DNA from: Marsupella aquatica
Taxonomy: Eukaryota > Marchantiophyta
DNA length: 64,000 nucleotides
Assembly (NCBI GenBank): GCA_973895155.1
Contig: OZ316895.1
Span: 10,664,001 to 10,728,000, forward strand
Direction: 5' to 3'
The notes below the pieces were generated by a model, which was not told the DNA's origin, searched no databases, and saw only the letters and a program-made list of their open reading frames with translations. This document shows positions 1-10,400 of the stretch, piece by piece (the first letter of the stretch is position 1; each line of letters opens with the position of its first letter). The translations under genes and the position numbers were made by a program.

Positions 1-36
1 TGAGTTTTATGAGAAGTTTCAAAAAAAGATGTTTTT

Positions 37-861
37 TTGTTATTGTTTCATATGAGTGACTCGGAGGATACTGGAAGAATTGGCATCGGTGGAGCTTCAA
101 GATCGCGACGATTAGACGGTGAGTCTGAGGAGGAGTTGCTACTGTTTGAGGAAGAACTAGTGTCACCGGTACGATCACCGGTGCGGCGTGCAGTGGAGGA
201 AGCTGTACTACTACCAGAGCTGTTGGTAGTGGGGAAGAAGAGGGAGATGGCTAGATTTGGAGGAGTGAAGTTTGAGGTGGAGAAGTATGATGCTCGTACT
301 GATTACTTGCTCTGGGAGAAGCAAGTGAAGGGTGTCCTTCGGGCCATGGGCTTAGCTCATCTGCTCTCTTTGCGAGAGCAGTATGATGGAGAGGAGGAGA
401 TTTTTGTGAAGCAATGGAGACAGGAGTAGGTGATTGCTGTCAATGCAGTGATGCTATACCTCAAGCCGCACATCATCAAGCAGCTGGATGATTATGCGGA
501 TTGCGCGTCACTATTCAAGACTCTAAGAGAGAAGTACTATCGGGAAGATGCGTCAGACCGGCTATACAAGAAGTCTCTCTTGATGAGCCTCAGGCTCAAG
601 GAAGGGAGCAAGCTGCAGGATCACATGGATAAGTTTGACAGTCTAGTGGTGGATCTGTCAAACCTGGGAAAAGGATTTGAAGATGAGGATAAGGCCTTGC
701 TTCTACTAAGCTCCTTACCGCCGTCATATCAAGGCTTGAAATAGGTGCTCTTGTATAGAGATCTGAAGTCCATTTTGTATAATGAGGTGGTGAGCTCTTT
801 ACTGTCTGATGATGCTCAGAAGAAGCTGGGTCAAGCACAGACAGTATCTCTTCTGGCACTA
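37..861 (+). pseudogene. Copia gag remnant (UBN2-type) with in-frame stops
   Basis: One reading frame runs from the ATG at 37 to about 861. It resembles the copia gag UBN2 domain (features such as DYLLWEKQVKG and LLLSSLPPSYQ). TAG codons at 427-429 and 742-744 interrupt it and a TGA ends it near 867. The first ~65 codons are Glu- and Arg-rich and may be a poorly conserved gag leader. After the last stop the coding signal continues in another frame (Arg/Ser-rich, then the zinc knuckle), so there is at least one frameshift. It would encode the capsid-like protein if intact. Confidence 0.85.
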
Positions 862-977
862 CGCTGAATGTGAACCGTGGAAGAGCAGCGCAGCGCTCAA
901 ATGGGCAAAACAGGTTTAGATCTACATCACGGGGGAGATCTAAATCCAGAGGGAAATTGCAAGAGAGGAAGCCTCTT

Positions 978-1025
978 GCATGTTGAAATTGTGGCAAGCC
1001 TGGCCACATGAAAAGGGATTGTCGA
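978..1025 (+). pseudogene. Copia gag CCHC zinc knuckle with stop codon
   Basis: The pattern C-x2-C-x4-H-x4-C can be read from the Cys codon at 981-983 to the Cys codon at 1020-1022 (NCGKPGHMKRDC). The codon at 984-986 is TGA where copia knuckles commonly have Trp (TGG), so it looks like a TGG to TGA change. This is the nucleic-acid-binding end of gag, in a different frame from the upstream gag segment. Confidence 0.85.
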
Positions 1026-1130
1026 GTAAAGGTCCCTACTACATCTGCTAACGCCGCATCAAGCTCTCATGAGGTAGATTTACTCAATGATGATGACATA
1101 TTGTGATGCCAAGGTCATGCTCTCAACATA

Positions 1131-1670
1131 GTGTCAAATCCAGGTAGTGATGATTGGATTCTAGATAGTGCATGTACTTTTCACATTTGGTCGAGGAGAG
1201 ATTTTTTCAGTTCTTACACGGATTCCAACGGGTCAGTGTTGATGGGAAATGGAATCCCATGTCAAGTAGTTGGACTTGGATCTGTTAGATTTCAGATGTT
1301 TGATGGTGCAGTAAGAACGTTGAGGAATGTGAGACATATTCCCAACATGATGAAAAATCTCATTTCACTTGGAGTTTTAGAAGCAAATGGCCATCAGTGG
1401 AGTTCTGCTAATGGTGTCCTTCAGGTTTCAACTGGTACTAAAGTTGTATTGAAGGGAAAGAGACATAGCAATCTATACGTTTTGGAGGGCAGTGTAGTAT
1501 GTGATGAAGCCAATGTACCCTTATCTCATGAGGAGATGGCCCATATGTGGCACTTCCATTTGGGCCACATATGTGAAAAAGGTTTGGTTATTCTTCAGAA
1601 AAAAAGATTACTTTCTAATTTGCAATCTTGTAAGTTGGAATTCTGTGAACATTGTGTGCTTGGGAAGTAG
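1131..1670 (+). pseudogene. Copia protease plus GAG-pre-integrase segment
   Basis: Open frame with the copia aspartic protease signature WILDSACTFHI near its start. The usual active-site triplet D-S/T-G is D-S-A here. A GAG-pre-integrase domain follows, with HFHLGH and a C-x2-C pair near the end, closing at a TAG (1668-1670). The integrase continues immediately downstream in the same register (SxHxGVxTHTSKEVLEYVHSD-like), so this TAG probably replaces a Gln in the polyprotein. Confidence 0.88.
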
Positions 1671-2086
1671 CATAGAAAACATTCCGGAGTTGGAACTCAC
1701 ACCAGCAAGGAGGTACTTGAGTATGTACATAGTGATGTGTGGGGTCCAGCCTCTACTCCCTCACATTCTGGACTGTTATACTATATCACGTTCATAGACG
1801 ATTACTCAAGGTATGTGTGGATATACTTTCTACACACTAAGTTTGATGTTTTTGTTACTTTTAAGGAGTGGAAAGCCCAAGTTGAGAATCAGACTGGTAA
1901 TAAGGTGAGATATCTTCGATCGGATAACGACGGTGAATACAATTCCAGGGAATTTGGAACGTATTATAAGGAGTAGGGGATTACCCACCATCTCACAATA
2001 AGTTATACTCCTCAGCAGAATAGTGTTTCTGAGAGACTCAACCAAACACTATTGACCCGCTTGAGGAATATGTTGAGTCAATCATG
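1671..2086 (+). pseudogene. Copia integrase core remnant
   Basis: The DDE integrase residues can be seen: the first Asp in HSDVWGP, the second in RSDNDGEY, and the Glu in PQQNSVSERLN. The frame contains FIDDYSRYVWIYF, diagnostic of copia integrases. A TAG at 1974-1976 interrupts it between the second Asp and the Glu. The domain is cut off after LRNMLSQS at about 2086, where sequence jumps to the end of the reverse transcriptase. Confidence 0.88.
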
Positions 2087-2088
2087 AT

Positions 2089-2603
2089 CTGAAGGGAACA
2101 TAGGACTATGGATTACTATTTGATGCCAGATCAGATAGAACGTTAGTTGGCTATGTAGATTCTGACTATGGAGGATGTTTGGACACAAGGAGATCAACAA
2201 CTGGGTATGTATTTATTCTTGGAGGAGGATATATCAGTTGGAAATCTACCTTGCAGAAGTGCATTTCTCAGTCTACTACAAAAGCAAAGTATGTTGCAAC
2301 AGCAAAAATTGCAAAGGAAGCAATTTGATTGGACAAGTTGATCGCGGAGATGGGTTTAGAGCATGGCAAAATAACTCTAAACTGTGATAGTTAGCTCTTC
2401 ACTTGGCTGCTAACCAGGTGATGGATAGCAGGGTGAAGCACATTGATATCAGGTACCATTTTATCAGGCAAACAGTGTCTGATAAAACTTTTGAGCTAGT
2501 CAAGATTGATGGAAAGCTCAATCCCGCTGATGCCTTTACCAAAGCGATTCTTTTGGAGAGTTTCTCAAGACACTGTGCTACTTTGCAGGTTTTGCAGTTG
2601 TAG
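2089..2603 (+). pseudogene. Copia RT C-terminus and RNase H remnant
   Basis: Reads LKGT-stop-DYGLLFD, then LVGYVDSDYGG and RRSTTGYVF, the standard copia RT-to-RNase H connection. It continues through SKADYVA-like and VDIRYHFIR-like motifs (here HIDIRYHFIRQ and LNPADAFTK). Stops are visible at 2107-2109 (TAG), 2329-2331 (TGA at an expected Trp) and 2389-2391 (TAG), with a frame change near 2395. The final segment 2403-2603 is open. The catalytic RT core is absent. Confidence 0.88.
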
Positions 2604-2810
2604 TACAAGTAGAGTTATTTAGCAATGTGTGACTATTTGTATATGGATTACTCATTCCTGTTTGGCTACGGTTTAGTTCTAGTTAACCCGTAGTTAACCC
2701 TTGTGCTTTTTAGGGGGAGACCTGGTTTGGTGATTGTCTAGAACTTCCCGCTGAGGATTCCATATGGTGGCATTTAGTCTAGTCCCCAAGACAAGAGTCA
2801 AGGGGGAGTT

Positions 2811-3154
2811 TGTTAGATATTGCTCTAGTCTTGTGACTCATGAGCTAACCATAGTTAGTCTAACTTGGGTTAGGACTTAGCTAATATTAGCGGTAGTGCT
2901 GTTGTGCATATAGCTAGGGCTGATGCCAGACCCTGGTGGAACTTAGGCTCATTGTTACGGAGCTAGTTGAGAGATAGGGAGAGCTTGTGTTGTGGATGCT
3001 TGATATGGCCAGTCGGCCTAGAGTGCAGTAAAACTCTTGGGTGTTCCCATGGACGTAGCCTCATGTGGAGGTGAACCACGTATCTCTCTGTGTTGACAAT
3101 TGTGCGTTGGATGGTTCATGGGTTTGCCAATACGAATGTCGTCTATTTTCAACA
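2811..3154 (+). repeat. Copia 3' LTR, copy 1
   Basis: Starts TGTTAGATATT right after the purine-rich AAGGGGGAGTT and ends CAACA, the TG...CA termini expected for an LTR. Length is 344 bp. The right half closely matches 37860-38097 (same strand) and the reverse complement of 39944-40288, including shared blocks such as CCTAGAGTGCAGTAAA and CACGTATCTCTCTGTGT. The LTR is therefore defined by comparison of three dispersed copies. Confidence 0.88.
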
Positions 3155-4857
3155 GAGAATGACACCCCAAGGAATTTTTCCGGGTGTCTTGACCAACTGT
3201 GAAATACTTCAACCATTTGCAATGTTTTATTGGAAGAAGGGTTGTGATTTACATTTTGAGGCATAGATTGCATGGAGGGGTGGACCAAATCCTAAATTAG
3301 AGTGAAAATCTGAAGGTTCACATGAAACGCAGGTCCCCCATAGAGTTTTCACGAAGTGAGTCCCAGGTATACTGAGCACTCTGGGTCACCAGGAGACAAA
3401 TCACGTAGTAAATAGTAGTGGTTTAAGCCAACTGGCCAATCCATAAGAGCTTAATTTACTAACATTGGTGAGCGTGAATAGGAGGTATCAAACCCAATCA
3501 ATTTATGGGTAGGGTTATGAATAGAAAATGTTATGGACTACAAATTCATGATGTATAGTTGTTTTAGATAAACATTGGTCATGTACGTAGTGGCCAGTGA
3601 GAAATCTTTTAAATATAACCCTAAGGAAAAACTATGGCCATTTGTTTAGGCCAACATCCCTACCTATGAAACCTTGAGACGCCAAAATGTGTCACTATGG
3701 TAATGGAAAGCGCAAAAGACGGAAATTCCATAGGTTGTCTGGTCCGGTCCGAGCTGCTTGCCGGCGGACGGAAGCACCGGCTTGCTTACCGCAGCAAAAC
3801 AACGGCTGACAAAAATGATGAATGGAAATAACAATAAACAATGATGATGGCTTATCTACGGTAGTTTAGCCCAACGAGTAGTTTTTTGTGCCTTCGTGGG
3901 GCGTGTCGGTCGGACCACGACTGCCTAATTAATTATCGCTGGACTAGAGCCTACAGGTGTACCTGTACGTACCTTGTTCCGTTTCTTCCCACTCATTTTA
4001 AATGTATCGTAACATATTATTCTCCTACCGTACCTGCAGTAGTGCTGGCTTAGCTTAGCGTCCTCACCTAATTATTGCTGCGGCACCGTTTCGCATGCTC
4101 GTCCTCGAGACCTCCAGTCCTCCTGCTCAAGTGGCACTCCTGGTTGTCCGCTCATTTAGGGGGCTGTATAATGTGGAGAGGACAAAAATTGACCGTCATT
4201 TGTGTCTTAGCATACCTGAATACCTGATCGGCTGATCCACATATAGACTTACTCCTGACGAAAACGTGGTCAGGTAGTGCATTTAAGAGGTAGTGCATTT
4301 ATGGTAGTGCCACTCCAGTTCGCGCAGACCGAGCTAAACACTATTTTCCATTTTAATAAATACTGCAAGACCAGAATATTATTCTCCAGTATTTAATAAT
4401 TAGTTACACAATATGTACAGTAGCGAGTCATTGTAGAGTTAAAGCGAGTATTATTCTCCCGTTCATAATAATTAATTATCCACACTATTCATGGTGACAA
4501 ATCATTGAACAGTTTACAGCTTGATGCATAGAAGATTCCTAAAATCTTTGTAGGTTTCACAAGGCTCCAAATTTTTAATTATTTACTAACTCCAAATTGG
4601 GATGGCATGACCATGATACTCTATTTACAAAATGAGAAGGGGGGAGGTCCTTTCAGAATACCTACTCAAGGGGTGATAGAGACTTTGGTCAAAAGTACAT
4701 TTTTGGGTACCTACGGTCCATGTATTGAGAGAATTCTTACCTAAGTGACCTCTCAAATTCTCCTCAATTTCATGTAAAATCCTAGTGGTGTGGTCACTTG
4801 ACATAACAGGTTGTGACAAAGCCTAAAAGCAAAATCTTGGAAGTGATTGATTATTTG
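3155..4857. other. Intergenic DNA, no gene seen
   Basis: No recognisable coding sequence or RNA gene; the short open frames here look random. Some local repetition is present, such as a repeated GGTAGTGCATTTA around 4273-4305 and paired TATTATTCTCC blocks around 4377-4460. It may hold old transposon debris, but I cannot assign it. Confidence 0.6.
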
Positions 4858-5037
4858 TTAACAAGGTACTTGCTTGATGGGACCCAAAATGAAAAGTATC
4901 ACTTGATAGGACCCTTGAGTGATCCAGGAGGTTGATTGTCCTTGATACACCTTAAATCAACATCCTTAGAACCTCACGGGTCCTATCAACTAATAAATTT
5001 CATTTTGGGGTCCCATCAAGCAAGTACCTCTTTGTTA
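4858..5037. mobile_element. MITE-like element, copy 1
   Basis: Roughly 180-bp non-coding element with terminal inverted repeats of about 35 bp. The left end, AGGTACTTGCTTGATGGGAC and then CCAAAATGAAA, is mirrored by the right end TTTCATTTTGGGG and TCCCATCAAGCAAGTACCT. A second inverted pair lies just inside (CTTGATAGGACCC against GGGTCCTATCAA). The flanks read TTA on both sides, compatible with a short target duplication. Two relatives occur at 5240-5385 and 13881-14119. Confidence 0.8.
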
Positions 5038-5239
5038 TCAGTAATGTACTAAAGAAAGTCTATCCACTACCATGAGATCCTTGGAGACAAAAAGCAATTG
5101 TTACATATCACACTGCCAGAATACAGAAGGTGCCTAACCCAGAGATACCAGTACCTAAAAGGCACCCAGCCAGATGACACTAATTCCTTACTCCCCAGTA
5201 AGTGAATAAGTTTTAATTGTAGCCAAAGATGAGAGATAT

Positions 5240-5385
5240 AATAGATGGACCCCAAAATGAAAAACACTTCCTGGATAGACCCCATGGAGCACATGACCAT
5301 TGATAGACCTTAAATCATGGTTCCCAAAATCTCATGGGGCCTCATGGGTCTATCAAGTAGCACTTTACAATTAGAGGTCCATTAC
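5240..5385. mobile_element. MITE-like element, diverged copy 2
   Basis: Starts ATGGACCCCAAAATGAAAAA, matching the terminal block of copy 1. Internal GGATAGACCCCAT and GGGTCTATCAAG match the subterminal inverted pair. The right terminus is weak (AGAGGTCCAT), so the end is approximate. Confidence 0.5.
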
Positions 5386-5897
5386 ATATATCATTCTGCA
5401 AAAGATTGACAGAAAATCCACAGATGGGTCTATCAAGTTGGGCGTCTCAAACTTGCTCTCTCATGGTTTTTTCGTCAGCCATTCTAAGAAATCTATGTCC
5501 GCAACCTAGACCAAAATCCAACTTTCCGGCCAGCTTAATACACAGGGTCTCATGTTTGAGATGGGTTTCAACACGCTCCCGTCGGTCAGCTAGGCACCGA
5601 CAATTTTAGTGTGGTTGCTGACAACTCTCAAAGGGCACAAACAATTTTGAAACGCGACCACACATATTGCATGAAGCAACTTTCTCTTCAGACGGTGGTG
5701 TGCTGACGCCCAAGTTAGTGACTGTCACCTCTTGTGGAACTGCATATTTTTGGTCTGTGACCCGGTCTGGAGCATTTGGGTCACTCATGATGCCCTAGTA
5801 ACACTTTTAGATGAGAGGTCCATCACCTACACTTTGAAATTAGAGGTCCATCACCTATAATTATCTCTGAGCAAAAGATTTGACAGAAAATCCACAC
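5369..5897 (+). repeat. Direct repeats flanking a ~420-bp segment
   Basis: An imperfect ~55-bp sequence at about 5371-5423 (ATTAGAGGTCCATT through GACAGAAAATCCACA) recurs at about 5842-5897. An extra partial copy of ATTAGAGGTCCATCACCTA lies near 5812-5830. The unit itself contains the MITE-family terminal block AGAGGTCCAT. Confidence 0.55.
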
Positions 5898-7401
5898 TCC
5901 ACAGCACCAGGCTCTGAAGCTGGCGACAGTAGTAGCCCCCTCATCGAATTCTGATCCGTCGCTTCAGGCGGACCCAGGCGACTACCGTAGGCGAGGTGGT
6001 CATATCTCGATCACTGGAGTCTGGGTAATTGGGTTGTATGGGACTATGGATTCTTCCGGCTGCTGGCTGCTGGCTGCTGCACTCTACTCGACTCTACTCT
6101 ACCCTACTCCTGCCTGCTGTAGTCTGACTGCGCTCGATCGAGCCGCTGCCGCTGCCGAAACAGTTCCCGAGAACATGCTACGTGACTGTCGTGTGTGTGT
6201 GTGTGTGCCAGTCCAGAGCTTGGACTGATGAGGGAGAAGGAGACTGACGATTTGTTTGCCTTGAAAGCTTCAGAATTTACTGAATGGATATTATTGTTAT
6301 TGGAAGAAGAAAGCATAGATTACACAGCCGTGCATCAGTGCATGGAAGCCCGTGAGGGGGGCGGGAAAATACTCAGGCTGAAGGCTGGAAATGCAGAGCG
6401 CAAAAAGGAGGGGGAGGGGTGATGATTACATGACTGTCATTGTGTAGATCTTTCGCTTTCCCTCGCCTAGTTGCTTTTCAAATCTCACCTAAGGAATGGA
6501 ATGGTTCTGCTCCGCTGGTAAGTCGGTAGAGTGCCAGACGGACGGACGGACAGAGGGAGATGCTAATTCCTAAACTTATCAGTCCTTGCTTTTTCACATG
6601 TCATCCTGCTCGCTTCGCACACTTCGTCTCTGCAATTCTGCGGGCTCTCATGCGGGCAGACAGAGAATGATGATGACTAAGGAGCGATGGAGACTCGAGA
6701 TGATTGTGTACAACTGTGGTTGTGCGTACTGTGAAGAATGTGGTGTAAAGGCCAAGGAGAGAGGAGGAACGGAGGGAGGATTGGACTACGGGAGATTGTG
6801 AGGGTGGGATTTCCTGCTGTTGTACCACGGACGAGCGAATGATCGTACTGCAGGATTCCAGCTGATGTAGATTGTTAGAGTGATTCTTCCTTCGGACTAT
6901 ACTGTACACAAGCGTGAATGTGTGATCGACCGTCGTAGAAGACGGTACTACCTTTTGCGTGGGCCCTCTCAGCTTAAAGCTCCGCACAGGGAGAGGCGAA
7001 ACCATTTTAAAGTTATAAGAGCTAGGGAACAAATAGCAACGAATGTGCTGACTGATCGCTTGCTCACAGCGACCCGGCACCCAGCCTAGCCGAAGCGCGG
7101 AGACGTGGATTCCAGCACAACGGAGAAGTGGAGGAGGATGGGAGCTGAAGTTGCGGCAAGAATGAATCCCTTTCCGTCTGGGGTAGTAGCAGCACCTTTG
7201 TTCTGTCGTACAGCGGTAGTGAGCGTCATTCCGTTGGTGGCAATGTACATGCGCATAGACAAGGCTCACGAGGCCCTGCAGAGAATTCAGGTGTTGGACG
7301 GAAGGTAGCAAGAAAGTTGAGGACGAATTCATTCGAGTTTTCTGCGGTAGATGCTACACGGTGGTACCTGTTTAGGAGATCCTTGCCTTGCCGCCATCAT
7401 C
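5898..7401 (+). other. Upstream region of the receptor-kinase gene
   Basis: No conserved coding sequence was found. The stretch probably contains the promoter and 5' UTR of the receptor kinase starting at 7402. Simple repeats include (CTGCTGG)n near 6060, (GT)n near 6189-6206 and (GGAC)n near 6540. A 243-codon open frame on the minus strand (6601-7332) has no recognisable domain and is treated as chance. Confidence 0.5.
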
Positions 7402-10400
7402 ATGGAAGGCCGTCTGCAATTGAGGCATCTTGTTTTGGCCCTTCAACTTTTTTGGTGTACGCTTTGTAGTGTGATGATTTCCGAAGCTCAAGGCCTCTGG
7501 AATCCCGAAGGTAAAGCGTCAAATCGAGAACTGAAGTATATAATTTTGGCGTGAGTGTAGTGCCCATTTTCCCGGCTGTCATGTGGCATATGGTTGAAAA
7601 GCTAGGCCAGACTCTGTTCTCGGGTCTTGTTGTTTTCAAGTTGACGTCCTCGGCAAATTGATCTTGGCGGCCATCCCTGTCAAAGATGGACCACAAAGTA
7701 ATGGATAAGCAGGGCCCGGCCTTCAACGCTTGAATATTTTACATCAAAAATTTGATCTCTTTCATGCAAGCCCGTAGAATCCGGCAGCTAGTTCCAGGCT
7801 CAACGCTTGTTTCTTCGAGTTTGGGGTGTGATTCGTCGTGATGTCATGAAAGCTCTTGCCTCGGATAGCCTTGTGTCCTCCCTAAGTGACATTGGAGCAC
7901 ACTTGAGGAAAGTTCAGGGAGTTAATAGTTCTGGGTCCTTTACAGGACGTGACATGTACAGAGGCTGCTCGTCTGATGTGAATGTTTCGTAATGCAGTGG
8001 TGGCTTTGATAAATATGAAAAACGAGTGGCGGTCCTCTCTTCCAGCGTTCTTGGAGAATTGGGACCTGTATGCAGCGGACCCTAGCAACTTCCAATACGT
8101 GTCTACAAACGTAAACAAATCGGTCGATCGATTGTAAGTGCCAAACCGAGTGAAGCAATTCCTGTAGAGTTTCGTTGGTCACCAAGCTTGCCTTGCCAAC
8201 CTCAGTGTCCGGCCCCTCCGGAGAATTCCTCGATGCCGTGAGATGCTGCCCATGACACTGAATCGTTTGGTTCCAAACAAATCTGAATGGGCAATTACTA
8301 TTTTCCATACAGAAAAGATTTTGCTTCACAGATTTTGTGCATCGCTTGTGCTGTTACGGAAATGACTTGTTCGTTGACTTCGCAGAGACTTTTCCAACAA
8401 GCCGATTTCTGGAACATTGTCACCTTGGATCGGGAATTTAACCAACCTGCAATATGTGTGAGTGCGCAATCGTTTGTACGCACGTATATGTAAGACGTTC
8501 GCTTGAATTGCTTCATTGTGAAATGTGGGTGGCATCTCGGAAAATCTGTGCAATAATGATGATCCAGAAAAGTTATTGCTGTGCAGTTCTTTTGAGAACA
8601 ACAACATATCGGGCGGTATCCCAGCTGAGCTAGGAAGTCTCTCCTTTCTGCAAACTCTGGACTTGGCCAACAATAGCTTCACGGGCAGCATCCCGTCCAC
8701 TTTAGGGAATCTTACCAGCGTTATGCAGATGTAAGCCTCACGACCCATAATCTTAGACTTTACAGCATAGAGCGATGTCCGTTGAGAAGCTTGATGTTGG
8801 CCTGACCCAGTACCAGTCAAATTAATTCATGGGGGTTGTCAGCACAAACCTTTCTTAAAGACAGCGCGGCGTTAGATTGGAATTCATGAAAAAGATTCCT
8901 GTGTCTTTGTTGATGGAATTTAACTTGCGTGAAGGCAGAGCGCTGAACTCCAACCAACTGAGCGGATCGATTCCTGGATCCCTTACTGAGCTGCACAGCT
9001 TGCAGGTCTTGTAAGTCTCGCTTCATTCATCTCTCGTCCTGATGTGCTTGCATATCATTCCCTACTTCTATGTGAAGCCGCTCCCAGTTTGTTCGAGTGT
9101 GACAGTGAACTCATTCAGCATTGCAGGGCATCTTTCGACTCATATCAAGAATCTAAAGTGTATTGCTGCTCTTATACATTTCCAAATCTCCTTCCAAATT
9201 TCATCTAGATGTCTCTGGTTTCCATTATTTGTAGGATCCTAAGGTTACCAAAATCAAGCGTTTCAGTATTCTTAGCCATTCCAGAACACGCTCTCGACCT
9301 GATGAGAAATTTTAAAGGGTCAATCTTGGCTGTCCTCCTTACATGCTCGATGCAATCACAGTTCGGATAACGTGGTGAGGTTACAATGTCTTGATCGGCA
9401 CTGCCCTGGTTCTTTATTTTCGACAGAAACCTCGGGTTCAACAATTTCAGTGGAATAGTGCCAAATTTTTCTGGACCAGTAACCCTGAAGTAAGTGTTCA
9501 CCCTCTGTTTGCTATTGCTTCGCTGGAAATGTACAAGTCTGTTTTGGTACTCTGTACCTATCGATGCTGAACCAGTCTTTTGTTCAGTGTGCAGGGAAAC
9601 ACTCAACTCTGTGGCCCCCAAAACCATATAAATTGCTCGGATTTTTCAAATCTTCCTCCAACCGCACAGGCCAATAGTTCGGAAGGTTTGTGCTTCTCGT
9701 ACTTCTTTGGACTTTCCGTCCACTAGTCCAGGTCGCTGACTAACCTGTTAGCACCCAAGAAGGGTTTCCTGTTTTCAATAAAAACCTTTGGTTGTGCCTT
9801 GAAAGCCGTATGTGGACCAAGTATAACTTGATGAACAGCACACATAGGAGAAGAAAAGACCAGCAGTTTCCTTAGCCATCCGTAGGCTGGATTCATATCT
9901 CAGCTTGAACTTCGAGGCTGACATTCACATTATTTCCTGACGGATTTCTCAATATGCCGGACAGGTTCATCCCCGCATAGGCACTACAAAGGGGCTCTTG
10001 TCTGTGGGCTGTCTGTTGGGGCCTCGCTACTGATATTGTCAATCTCTTGCGGGATTGGCTGGTGGAAGCGGCACAAGGCCCAGCAAGTGTTTTTTGATGT
10101 CCATGGTACGTGCTCAGCTACCTCTACGGTACTCTAGTGTATTGCCAGTTTTTGTCTAAATGTAACTGCGTTTCCAAAGAATTCCTCATAAAATCTCCTG
10201 ATCATAATGCTGTTCCTGCCAAGATGTAGAAATGGATTAGCGTCTACTAACCGTCGTCTGGTTCTGTTCGTGCAGAGCAGGGAAACAACCACATGATGCT
10301 CGGCCAGTTGAAGAAGTTCTCCTTTCGAGAGCTGCAAACTGCTACAAACAATTTTGATAGCAATAGTATTCTTGGAAAGGGCGGCTTTGGTAATGTGTAC

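Larger units (their letters stand above)
1..3154 (+). mobile_element. Degenerate Ty1-copia retrotransposon, 3' part
   Basis: Remnant of a copia LTR retrotransposon whose 5' LTR lies outside the window. Domains run in copia order: gag (about 247-850), a CCHC zinc knuckle, protease, GAG-pre-integrase, integrase core, then directly the end of reverse transcriptase and RNase H (about 2089-2600), a purine-rich tract (about 2800-2808) and a 3' LTR (2811-3154). The polyprotein is broken by several stops and frame changes, and most of the RT is deleted. The element cannot encode its own mobility proteins. RNase H downstream of integrase and RT identifies Ty1-copia rather than Ty3-gypsy. Confidence 0.93.

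Noticed and set aside
6601-7332. 243-codon open frame on the minus strand upstream of the NIK-like gene
   Set aside because: Composition is low-complexity (Ser, His, Arg, Val runs) with no recognisable domain. It overlaps the presumed promoter and 5' UTR of the kinase, so it is most likely chance.
7866-7992. Candidate alternative exon 2 of the NIK-like gene ([12 protein letters not shown]...)
   Set aside because: It looks slightly LRR-cap-like, but exon 7998-8133 matches family length and phase and encodes FLENWD, so the upstream stretch is intron.
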